Below are positions 44,866 through 54,000 of a stretch of DNA of 64,000 bases, piece after piece (position 1 is the stretch's first letter; the number at the start of each line of letters is the position of its first letter). The notes below the pieces were generated by a model. It was not told the DNA's origin. It saw only the letters and a list, made by a program, of their open reading frames with translations, and searched no databases. The position numbers and the translations under genes are program-made. Origin of the DNA: Clostridia bacterium (GTDB lineage: Bacteria > Bacillota > Clostridia > Oscillospirales > Acutalibacteraceae); contig JAFSGB010000028.1 in the NCBI GenBank assembly GCA_017434895.1, positions 60,866 to 124,865 on the forward strand, read 5' to 3'.

Positions 44866-45747
44866 TTATCCTTTCAATCCGGAGGAGCTCATTGTATCAA
44901 GCATATTAGACTGCATTACAATAAAGCAAATCAAGGGAACTGCCATCATGACAACGGCACAAGCACCGGCAACACCTGTGCGTTCAAGACCGCCGGTAGA
45001 AATCTGTGAAAGTGCTTCCGGAAGAGTTTTGAAAACCTCGCGGTAAGCATTAGAACTGGTTCTGCCCCATAGATTTTGAATTGACAAAATGATAAGGGTG
45101 TACCAAGCCGGTTTAAGAAGCGGCATTACTATCTTAAAGAATATAGATAATTCTGCCGCACCGTCAATTCGTCCGGCCTCTAAAAGCTCGTTTGGAACAT
45201 TGGTTTCCATAAACTGCTTCATAAGGTAGAAGCCCATTGTTGATACAAGTCCCGGAACAATCATACCCCAATAGGTGTCAATAATTCCCAGCTTTGAGAA
45301 GATAATGAAGGTCGGAACCGAAGCAACAGAAGAGTTAATCATCATAGAGTAAACTATAACCTGAAATATTGCATTACTTCCGGGATAAGGAATCTTTGAA
45401 AGGGAATATGCGGTCATAGATGCCATTATAATCTGTGCTGCTGCAACAACTGCCGTTATAAACACCGTGTTGAAGAAATAACGGAAGAACGACATGTTGG
45501 TCTCACTCAAAAGATTGAGCATTAACCTAAAGTTTTGAATTGTCGGATTTTGCGGAACAATAGTCGGAGGGAACTTAAACAGCTCGTCAACCGGCTTTAA
45601 GGAGTTACCTATAACATACACTCCCGGCAGGAGCATAAAGGCACACAGAATAGCCACAAAGAAATATGTAACACTTTTATTCAATCCGCTTCGTGTTACG
45701 TGACCATCTTTAAATCTTCTTTTTTCGCGTCTTTTAATCTTAATCAA
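44866..45747 (-). CDS. CUT1 sugar ABC transporter permease (MalG-type), importer B
   Basis: A 293-residue permease that starts with TTG (no in-frame ATG upstream) four bases after the partner gene stop, with AAGG as a weak ribosome site. Six helices and the EAA motif LLEAGRIDGAAELSIFFKI followed by VMPLLKP (about 195-220) are clear. It forms importer B with the permease at 45752-46642. Weak TTG starts on both permeases may keep them scarce relative to the binding proteins. Confidence 0.92.
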   Translation of the reverse strand: MIKIKRREKRRFKDGHVTRSGLNKSVTYFFVAILCAFMLLPGVYVIGNSLKPVDELFKFPPTIVPQNPTIQNFRLMLNLLSETNMSFFRYFFNTVFITAVVAAAQIIMASMTAYSLSKIPYPGSNAIFQVIVYSMMINSSVASVPTFIIFSKLGIIDTYWGMIVPGLVSTMGFYLMKQFMETNVPNELLEAGRIDGAAELSIFFKIVMPLLKPAWYTLIILSIQNLWGRTSSNAYREVFKTLPEALSQISTGGLERTGVAGACAVVMMAVPLICFIVMQSNMLDTMSSSGLKG

Positions 45748-45751
45748 AGCC

Positions 45752-46642
45752 TTACTGTCCCACCTTACCTAAGAATTTCTTGAACAGTTCATTTGAACCG
45801 TACATTAGTACAAACATTACTACAGAGAAGCAGGAAGCAACGCCAAGCTCCAAACGGGTACCGCTGTAATCGGTCATATGCATTACAAGCGTGTGAACAG
45901 TGTAGTTAGTGGAGGGATTACCGAACATCACACTGCTGGCAGTAAAGCCGGCAGAGATAGATGTCAACGCAGTAAACATAAGCTGCGGTTTCATAATCGG
46001 AAGAGTTATGTACCAAAGCTCCTGCAAACGGCTTCTGATACCGTCCATGGCACCTGCTTCGTAAAGCGAAACATCGCGGCCTCTGAATGCAGCAACGAAG
46101 GATAAAAATCCTGTTCCCATACAGCCCCACAAGGATACGATAATCCAAATTGTCCACATGTATTTTGGATTTGTCAACCATTGCTGAGGTGAGGAAATAA
46201 CGTTGATTTTCAATAAAATACTGTTTAGGAAGCCATAAGAGTCACCGCTGAATATAAGCTGCCAAATTGCTGCCATACCACCGGTAAGGGTGGGGGCGTA
46301 GAAAATAAAGGTTAAAATCGCTCTTGTTTTCGGACCGAAGTCACTGATAAACCAAGCACCGATAAGACAAATAACAATTGATGCAGGAGCGTAAACAATA
46401 CCGAAAACCAATGAGTTTTTCAAGCATTTTATAAAGATTTCGTCCTTTAAAAAGAGGAACAAATAATTATCCAGACCTACCCACTTAGGTGCCTGATACA
46501 TATCATACTGTGTAAGGCTTAAAACCAAAGCGGCCGCTACCGGAATTACCATGAATACAAAAAACAAAATCAAAAAGGGAGCTGAAAACAGAATAGAAAC
46601 CCTATGTTTTTTAAATCCGCTTATAAATTTATTACTACTCAA
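45752..46642 (-). CDS. CUT1 sugar ABC transporter permease (MalF-type), importer B
   Basis: A 296-residue permease beginning at TTG with GGGAAGGA upstream. It has six helices, the EAA motif LYEAGAMDGIRSRLQELWYI followed by TLPIMKP (about 203-228), and the second-helix region typical of MalF-like subunits. It follows the 927-aa binding protein gene by 16 bases. Confidence 0.92.
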   Translation of the reverse strand: MSSNKFISGFKKHRVSILFSAPFLILFFVFMVIPVAAALVLSLTQYDMYQAPKWVGLDNYLFLFLKDEIFIKCLKNSLVFGIVYAPASIVICLIGAWFISDFGPKTRAILTFIFYAPTLTGGMAAIWQLIFSGDSYGFLNSILLKINVISSPQQWLTNPKYMWTIWIIVSLWGCMGTGFLSFVAAFRGRDVSLYEAGAMDGIRSRLQELWYITLPIMKPQLMFTALTSISAGFTASSVMFGNPSTNYTVHTLVMHMTDYSGTRLELGVASCFSVVMFVLMYGSNELFKKFLGKVGQ

Positions 46643-46658
46643 AATTTTCCTTCCCTTC

Positions 46659-49442
46659 TTATTCGTCAGCAGTTAAGAAGCCAAACTCGGTGCGCTTTCT
46701 TGTTATTTCGTCATTAGTAGATTTAATAAGACTTTTAATTGCATCGGCAGGTACTTCGTCATCGTAAATTACATTGTTGAATGCAAATGTGTAGTTACGT
46801 GTCATCATATAATTGCCGGGAACTGCAGGAACAGTTACCAAACGGCCGTCCTCATGCTGCTCGGCTAGTTTTAACATGTCCTCGGGCCAACCTACATTAT
46901 AGAAGGCCTCTACATTAGCCGGCATTCCACGTAAGGTTTCGTCCATTGCGGCAACATTAAGCTTGGTGTCTTCAACAATGATATCGGCACTGAGCACCCA
47001 TTTAATATACTCCCAACAAGCATCTTTCTTATCCTCGTTAAGTATAAACCAACCTGTCGAGCTTGAAACGGTGCTATGATTGTAGGTGCCGTCCGCGTTT
47101 TGAGTACAAGGAATTTCTGCCATTGCCCAACGACCCGAAATTTCGGGAGCCAAGTTAAGGAGTGTTGTTGCAAAAGCGAATGTATTAAAGATTAACGGCA
47201 TTTCACCGCTTCTGAAACGGTTAAGTGCATTATAAGTAATAGGTGCACCGTATTCGGTAAAGTAGCTTGTGTACTGAGTAAATGCACTGATAGCTTCGGG
47301 AGAATCCAAAACGCACTTGGTTAAATCCTCGTCATAGTAGCTTCCGCCGTGCTGATAAAGAATATCATCAAAGAAGCCGTTAACACCCATTTCAAGATTA
47401 TTCTTTTGGAGTGTTGCCATAACGTGGGTTACATCGTCCCATGTTTTTGGAACCTCTAAGCCGAGTTCCCCTAATATATCTGTACGGTAATAGGTTACAT
47501 TTATACCCTGACTGATAGGCAAAGCATAAAGCTTACTCTTGTAACTTAAAGGTACCAAAGCAGAAGGTCTAAAGCGCTTCTTTACCTCTTCTATATCATC
47601 AAATTGATTAAGATCAAGTACTCTGTTACGGAAAGCCAAGGTCATAGGCTCGCCTGCAGAGGCATCCGGACCCTTACCGGATAAAATTGCCAGATTGAAT
47701 TCACCCGGGGAAAGTCGGTAATTAACCTTAATGCCGGTTTTAGGCTCAAAGTCACGCTCGATGAGCTGTTTCATAATATTATACTGTGTGGAGTTTCCGG
47801 TTGCCCAAATTGTAATTTCGTCTTTATCCTTTGAGCTTGCAACGGCGTTTTGGTCGTAATCCTCAGAGAAGGTAAATAAAAACGCGTTTACGTGGTAAAC
47901 CAAAGTCTCCCAGAAGCCTACTTCTGCGGGTTTAACGTCAGAGTTCGGAGCCGAAAGCACGAAATAATCAAGCTTTAAGGGCTGAGACTTTGCAGTAATA
48001 AGCCAAGAGTTAATTGCGGAAATATTTGACTTGATACCTGCAAGCTCTTGAGTTATGTAATAACCGTCTTCACGGCAATAATCCAACTGGTCTGCCATAA
48101 CTCTAAGGTTTTGTGTGCCTTTTGAGTTACCCATTAAGGTTTCAAGTTTATCTGCCAATGCATAAAGCTCCTTGGCAGTTTTCTCGAATGAATCAAAAAT
48201 TTCGGGGATGTATTCCTCAAGATTGTAGTCTCTGAGTGTATCAACAGTGCTTCCGGTTACCATAATAATAGTGCGGTAATCCTCAGCCAAAGAGTTTGCA
48301 AGCTTGTTAATACTTGACAACAACTCAGAAAGATCACCCATAATTACCTGCATTTTAACGGTATGCTTACCCTTTGTAAGGTAAATCTTGATGGGCTCAC
48401 CGTCTACAGAAAGAGTTTCATTAATATAAGAGGGTGTATAATCAAAATCGTAGGAGTCAAGCTCTGCGCAAGGAACCTTACCGTCGATTAAAATACGGCG
48501 TCCACTGCTCATACCCACAGCATCATTCTGTCTGTATTTAAAGGTCAGGTTATAATAAGCGTCCTCGGGAACTTCAAAGCTCCATTCGACAAATTCGCCG
48601 ATTTCCTCCCATCTTGAGCCGCCGATAGAGTTAGCGTACTTAACCTTTGGGCTTGTCGGACTAACACCGGGGGATGAGGAATCGTTTACCGGGTAAATAC
48701 TTGAAGAAGACTTAAAATCAGCATTTTCTGCCTCAAAATAAAGAGCCTCTCCTTTATAGTCCTTGCCTTTTGATTGATTAAGCTCCTTATAGGCCGGGAG
48801 TTCCTCATATTGGCAGAAACGAAGGGATTTGATGGCAATATCGCCGACCCAAACATAAACACTTGCAGTTGTAATGCTTTCGTCAAGATAGAAATATAGT
48901 CTTTGTCCGTAATATCCTGAGGTATCAATTAAAAAATCCTTTAAGTAGCGTTTTTCAAAAATTTGTACAGGTACATAGTCAGCATCCTGTGAAACGCCGT
49001 CCTCGCTTTCAACTCGTTCATCACTGTAGGACTGATAAAGTGCTATATTAGCTGCTTCGTAATAAGGCACTTCACCGTTAAGACTAATTGAAATTGAAGG
49101 AACCTGTGTATTTTCCTCCAAAATTGAATACTCCAATTCAATCGCATAGAAGCCTGCTTCAAGGACGGTTATGGGTGCTTCAAAGGTCTCTTTGGATTTT
49201 AGAATGACTTCCTCGCTGATAAATTCAATAGATTTATCTGGATATGTAGGCTCTTCCTTGCTATTCAGATAATCCTGAAAAATGACAACGCTGTCATCTA
49301 ATGCAATACCAATACTTGGTTTTGCAATCTCAACCGTTCCCAAAGCATCGTCAGCAAGGCAAACAAGTGAGGATGCCATAAAGCAGAGTGCCAAAGAGAA
49401 AGCTAAAATTGTTTTTGCTGTTTTTTTGATTTTGAAAGTCAT
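46659..49442 (-). CDS. CBM-like/solute-binding fusion protein of importer B
   Basis: This 927-residue exported protein is a fusion. A signal peptide (1-31) without a clear lipobox is followed by a beta-sandwich (about 70-215). A CBM6/35-like module comes next (about 234-368: ALYFEAENADFKSS, EFVEWSFEVPEDAYYNLTFKYR, GRRILIDGKVP). A helical spacer (about 370-500) leads to a family 1 solute-binding domain (about 541-927: ITIWATGNSTQYNIMKQLIE, FNLAILSGKGPDASAG, YALPISQGINVTYYRTDIL). Most sugar-binding proteins are about 420-480 residues, so the N-terminal 540 residues are an addition. GGTGG precedes the ATG. It lies directly upstream of the importer B permeases. Confidence 0.86.
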   Translation of the reverse strand: MTFKIKKTAKTILAFSLALCFMASSLVCLADDALGTVEIAKPSIGIALDDSVVIFQDYLNSKEEPTYPDKSIEFISEEVILKSKETFEAPITVLEAGFYAIELEYSILEENTQVPSISISLNGEVPYYEAANIALYQSYSDERVESEDGVSQDADYVPVQIFEKRYLKDFLIDTSGYYGQRLYFYLDESITTASVYVWVGDIAIKSLRFCQYEELPAYKELNQSKGKDYKGEALYFEAENADFKSSSSIYPVNDSSSPGVSPTSPKVKYANSIGGSRWEEIGEFVEWSFEVPEDAYYNLTFKYRQNDAVGMSSGRRILIDGKVPCAELDSYDFDYTPSYINETLSVDGEPIKIYLTKGKHTVKMQVIMGDLSELLSSINKLANSLAEDYRTIIMVTGSTVDTLRDYNLEEYIPEIFDSFEKTAKELYALADKLETLMGNSKGTQNLRVMADQLDYCREDGYYITQELAGIKSNISAINSWLITAKSQPLKLDYFVLSAPNSDVKPAEVGFWETLVYHVNAFLFTFSEDYDQNAVASSKDKDEITIWATGNSTQYNIMKQLIERDFEPKTGIKVNYRLSPGEFNLAILSGKGPDASAGEPMTLAFRNRVLDLNQFDDIEEVKKRFRPSALVPLSYKSKLYALPISQGINVTYYRTDILGELGLEVPKTWDDVTHVMATLQKNNLEMGVNGFFDDILYQHGGSYYDEDLTKCVLDSPEAISAFTQYTSYFTEYGAPITYNALNRFRSGEMPLIFNTFAFATTLLNLAPEISGRWAMAEIPCTQNADGTYNHSTVSSSTGWFILNEDKKDACWEYIKWVLSADIIVEDTKLNVAAMDETLRGMPANVEAFYNVGWPEDMLKLAEQHEDGRLVTVPAVPGNYMMTRNYTFAFNNVIYDDEVPADAIKSLIKSTNDEITRKRTEFGFLTADE

Positions 49443-49477
49443 TTGAAACCACCCAAAAGTCGTTAATTACAAGCTAT

Positions 49478-49609
49478 GCTTGACAGTACAGAAAAGTTGC
49501 TTTTCTGTACTGTCAAACAAACCTTGCGATTTGTTTGACAGTTTTAGTTACTGTTTTTGAATTGTGTATCTTGCAATTTCGTATGAGCCGAAAAATCGGC
49601 TCATACGAA
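49478..49609 (-). promoter_or_regulatory. Three-hairpin intergenic region between the two solute-binding genes
   Basis: In the 188-base gap there are three stems. Stem 1 has 17 bp (49480-49496 with 49500-49516). Stem 2 has 12 bp (49510-49521 with 49530-49541). Stem 3 has 14 bp (49578-49591 with 49596-49609, arms TTCGTATGAGCCGA/TCGGCTCATACGAA). Stems 1 and 2 share bases 49510-49516 and cannot both form fully. None has a U-tract, so they look like processing or stability elements, or a switch, rather than a simple terminator. Confidence 0.8.
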
Positions 49610-49630
49610 TGATTATTGCAAATTTATTGC

Positions 49631-51076
49631 TTACTGTTGCCAGAACTCGTCAAGCACAAGCTGACAACCGGCCTTAACAGAATCAAAGTAAGCCTGAGGA
49701 GAGGTTTTGGTATCTACACCCTTACAAGAAACCTGAACTTTACGGATATCATCTGCGTAGATAGGAGTAAGGTGCATGTTCTCATTGCCGTTCTTGGTCA
49801 TTTCCATAAGAGTCTGGAGAGACTTTTCGTCGCCTGCATAGGCTTCGCACTGCTGCTCAAGAGTGCTGCACCAACGATAAGGATACTTAAGGTCGCGCAA
49901 AATCTGACCGTAAGCTTCCCAGTTTTCCTTTTCGGAAGCTGAGAGAATACCATAGCAGGTGGTCTCATCAACTACAGCCTTATGTGTGCCGTTTGCAGTG
50001 CGGGGCATCCAAGTAAGACCGAGATTTTCAGGTCCGATTGCACTCATAGCTTCGTCGCTGTAACGAACTGCAGCGTAGGACATTGCAACTGTACCGGTAG
50101 ACAAATAAACATCACCACGCTTAGATAAATCAGTGGAGTTGCAAACCTCATACTTCCAAACCAAATCACTTGCAAACTGAATACCCTCAAGATATTTTTG
50201 GTCGGGCGCGTAAATCTTCTTGCCGTCCTTTTCAATAATTTCTTGACCGCCAAAAACATTCTCTGCAAAAACAGTGATAGCACCGTTATTAACACCAAAG
50301 CCGTAATACTGTGTATCGCCGTCTTTCTTGGTAAGCTTTCTTGCAACCTCAAGGAAGGTTTCAACAGTCCATGTATTGGAATCAACATAAGTGTCGGGTG
50401 TGGGAACCTTAAACTTATTGAATATTGCCTTGTTGAAAAATAGAGCTGCAGGGGTGTACCAACGGTTCGTCATTACAATAAAGTAATCCTTGCCGTTGTA
50501 CTGTAATTCCTTACGGGCAAACTGATTGAAGATAGGCTCTGAGGTATCTAAGAAGTCGCTCAAAGGAGCCCAATAACCCATTCTGGGCTGAATGGTGTGA
50601 CCGTAACCTGTGGATTGACGGGCAATATCACCAAAGTGCTGACCTGATTGTGCAGCAGCAGCTAATTCGCCGTAATGTGCCATAGAAGAGGCGGCAACTC
50701 TGTACTTGAGAACGCAATTATACTTCTTTTCAATTGCGGCAATCATTTTGCCTTCGTTTGTGGTCATATCAGTGGATTTCTCTTCACCGTAGGTGGCATA
50801 TATAACTTCGGCACCCTTTAAATCGTAGGTCTTACCTGTTGCGGTAGTCTTGTCAACAGTATCCTTATCACTAAGTGAAAGGTTAACTGTGTTCTTATCA
50901 ATAGAAGTAAGGGTTGAAGTTGAGCCCTGCGTTCCGCTTGAGTGTTGAACCTGCTCAACAGTTCCTTCACCCTCTTCCCACTCGGTAACTTCAACGGTCT
51001 TTTGACCGCAACCGGCAAGGAATAGAACGCCTGCACTAATAAGTGCGATTAATTTTACAAAACTAGATTTTTTCAT
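49631..51076 (-). CDS. Extracellular solute-binding lipoprotein
   Basis: A 481-residue family 1-type solute-binding protein. The signal peptide ends in the lipobox FLAGC (C23), so it is tethered to the outer membrane face. A Ser/Thr-rich linker (about 40-75) is followed by two-lobe binding protein motifs: EVIYATYGEEKSTDMTTNEGKMIAAIEKKYNCVL in family style, NRWYTPAALFFNKAIFNKF, and WTVETFLEVARKLTKKDG. GGGAG lies 7 bases before the ATG. It is separated from the other binding protein gene by the three-hairpin region and follows the 1694-aa gene by 21 bases. It likely serves importer A or B; which one cannot be told. Confidence 0.92.
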   Translation of the reverse strand: MKKSSFVKLIALISAGVLFLAGCGQKTVEVTEWEEGEGTVEQVQHSSGTQGSTSTLTSIDKNTVNLSLSDKDTVDKTTATGKTYDLKGAEVIYATYGEEKSTDMTTNEGKMIAAIEKKYNCVLKYRVAASSMAHYGELAAAAQSGQHFGDIARQSTGYGHTIQPRMGYWAPLSDFLDTSEPIFNQFARKELQYNGKDYFIVMTNRWYTPAALFFNKAIFNKFKVPTPDTYVDSNTWTVETFLEVARKLTKKDGDTQYYGFGVNNGAITVFAENVFGGQEIIEKDGKKIYAPDQKYLEGIQFASDLVWKYEVCNSTDLSKRGDVYLSTGTVAMSYAAVRYSDEAMSAIGPENLGLTWMPRTANGTHKAVVDETTCYGILSASEKENWEAYGQILRDLKYPYRWCSTLEQQCEAYAGDEKSLQTLMEMTKNGNENMHLTPIYADDIRKVQVSCKGVDTKTSPQAYFDSVKAGCQLVLDEFWQQ

Positions 51077-51097
51077 AAAAATCTCCCTTCATTAATT

Positions 51098-54000
51098 TTA
51101 TTCAACTGCTTTTTTCTTTTGGAAAAGATGAATCTTTCCCTTTTTTTGCAGTATAAACAACACAATAACAAGTGCGAGAAGTGCTGCAACTACACAGATT
51201 ATGATTATAATCGGCAACCAGTTAGTTCCGATAACCTTGGTGTAGGTGTGCTTAATCTTTTCACCAGGTGTGTAAATTTCCTCAGTCCACTCTGTATAAT
51301 CACCGGGGGTGTAAATGGTTGTGGTCGTGGTGACAATTTGCTCCTCTACGCTATTATTGCTGTTACTGCCGCTATTGGTAGAAGGAACATACGGACCGGC
51401 TGCTGCTGCGGCTTCCTTGCGCTTTGCTGCCTGCTCAGACATAATCTTGCCTGCTGCATCATTTTCAGCAAAGGTTGCAGGGGTTAAAGCTTTAAAGTAG
51501 GTTGTCATATCTTTATCGAGATATGAATAAATGTCATCTGTGATATTGTAGTAGGCACCTGTTTCGGTTAGGCGGAATACGGGGTTCCAGGTTATGTAAC
51601 GTGCGGTACTGTCACCCTCAGGTGCACAAATACTTGTAGTAGCTTCGAAACGAATCTCGTCGCCTGCGGCTACTTCAATTTCAAGATCTTTAAAGCTAAC
51701 TGTTTCGGAAAGCGAAACCTCGTACCAGCTATCCTCCGCGGGCCAAACCTTTTCGCCATTTTGGGTAATTCTTATCCATGCTCTAACATCGTCGTCCAAG
51801 AAGCCCAATAACTTTGCCTCGCAGGAACTGGCCATCTTAATAAAGCCGTTTCTCGGTACTGTGAAGAGATAAGCAACAGCAGGTTTTGCATTTTCTACCT
51901 TATAGAAATTGTTTTCTCTGTTTTGGATAATCATTCTGCCGGCATTTGAAATACCAATAACTCTGTAATCATTGTCACCGGTGTTGTAATCTCCTATAGC
52001 CGACTCTGTACAGTGTCTCCAGTCGGGGTTGTCAGCGTACAGAGTATACTGTGCCGACCAAACCGCATCATCTGCCTTATCTTTCAATGAGTTTTTCCAG
52101 TCGAAGCTCACTGCTGACTCGGGAACATAGACCTTGATAAGTGAAATTGGAGCAGTGGCCTTCATTTCACCAAATGTCTTGGAGGAGTTCGTAGTGAAAT
52201 AAGCATTACGGTCGTCCTCACTCATTTCAACCGAGCTTTCAAGGATATACTCGTCGCCGATATTACCTTCCAAGGAGAGCTTTAAGCAGCCAGACTTCCA
52301 GTTTACTTTGGTGAGGATTTCGTATTCTTCGTTTTGGTTTTTCGGCCAAACCTGAGTTTCCTGACCGGTAGAAGCATCGCGCTTAACAATTCTGTACTTA
52401 ATTCCGCTGGCCGTCATATTTTTAGGCAAAACGGTAGGGTTCAACTGTGCGTTAAGCATATAAGTTCCGTTTTCGGGAATATAGAAGGAAATTCGGCTAC
52501 CTATATCCTCATCGGCAGTTTTGCCGAAGATATACCTGAATTCAACATTCTTAGAAGTTATGCCGAAGGAATAACTGGGTTGGCCAAGCAGGGTAGAATT
52601 GCTTAATGTAGCAGAGGAACTATCCTTTTTGTAATAGTCACTGACATAAGCGTTTTCACCGTTTACATATTCGAAGTTCCAACGGCCAATCATAGGAACA
52701 TAGGCACCATCGTAATTAACAACTGCAGAATAAGGTAATCCGTAAACTGCATCATAGTAGCTTAGTGACTGGGTATCTGTTTCAAGATAGGAGGAGGCAG
52801 TTGAAATTTCAACTGCAGGAGAAGCGAGGTTGAATTTCAAGAAATCAGTATCGCTTTCAGAAGCGTAAGCTATAAAGTAAAGCTTGTCACCGTCTTTAAG
52901 ACTTAGGTTGATGTAGGGTACCTTTATAGAATCGCCGGTTTCCATCTCTTGCTCGAACCATTCAGTGTCGCCTGCGGGCCAAATCTTTTCTGCCGCACTG
53001 CCGTCTGCTTTGAAGAGAAGCAAACGTGCCTTAACCGTTGCCGTGGCATTTTCGGTTGTAAGCATAAGACCTGTCTTGAAGTTGTAACTATTGTCGTTGG
53101 GAGCTTCAAAACCAAGTGCAAAACCATTTGCGGCTGTTGCGGATTTTTCAATCTCTACACCGAGGCTAGTACCCTCGAAATAATAACCTATGTTATTAAG
53201 ATCGGTGTTATAAACTCTCGGAATTGCCTGTGCGAGATAGTAATTGGAAGCAACTATATTATCATTTGCAGACTCATAAAGGTCATAGTACCAGAAGGAG
53301 CTTACCGGATGCTTATATTTGCCGGTGTATAGGTCATTGGCAGAAACATTAGACTTAATAGCATAATATGTGGTATTTTCGGTGATGTCATCACTTGCAG
53401 CCTCAGCCTCAATCTGAATAAAGAATTCGCTGAAGGTTGCAGAGTAATCGCCGATATTTCTGAACTTAAATACAATGCCCTCGCCCTTATTAACCGAAAT
53501 GTTTGTAAGGGGCGGAATAGTATCGGTCCAGTTAAGAAGAACACTGTCTCCTTGTTCAATGCACATCATTGTATTTGGTGTGATGCTTTCCTCTTGAAGG
53601 TGAATTTCAGCAGCTTCGGCGGTAGTATTCGGAACATACTCAACAACCGTTGTGTTGCCGGCCTGTGCAGTAAGTGCCAAAGGCTTATCTGTCAAGGTTA
53701 TGAAATTCGAAGCATCAGCAAAAAGGGTGCTTGAAGCGGATGTGCTCTTAACAATGGGTATATCAGCACTTTGAGTGTCAAGGAAGCTGTAGTTGAAACG
53801 GCCCTGAAGGTTGATGTATTCACCGTCATAGCCCTCTTCAAATACCTTAAAGGCAGAAGGCTCATAGTAAAGCGTATCACCCTGCTTGTGGTTGAGCTTG
53901 TGAACCACCAAGGTGCCAAGACCTACCTCAACGGTCATATCGTCACCCTCATTTTCGGGCTCCTTAAGGTCAGCATACAACTGGAGGGTTACACTCTCAC

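Noticed and set aside
42765-46642. ATPase gene for the importers
   Set aside because: No Walker A/ABC signature protein is encoded anywhere in 30320-59814.
51119-51487. Open frame of 122 codons on the plus strand inside the 1694-aa gene
   Set aside because: It is antisense to a well-supported coding region, has no ribosome site, and its Cys/Tyr/Asn-rich composition is typical of a shadow frame.
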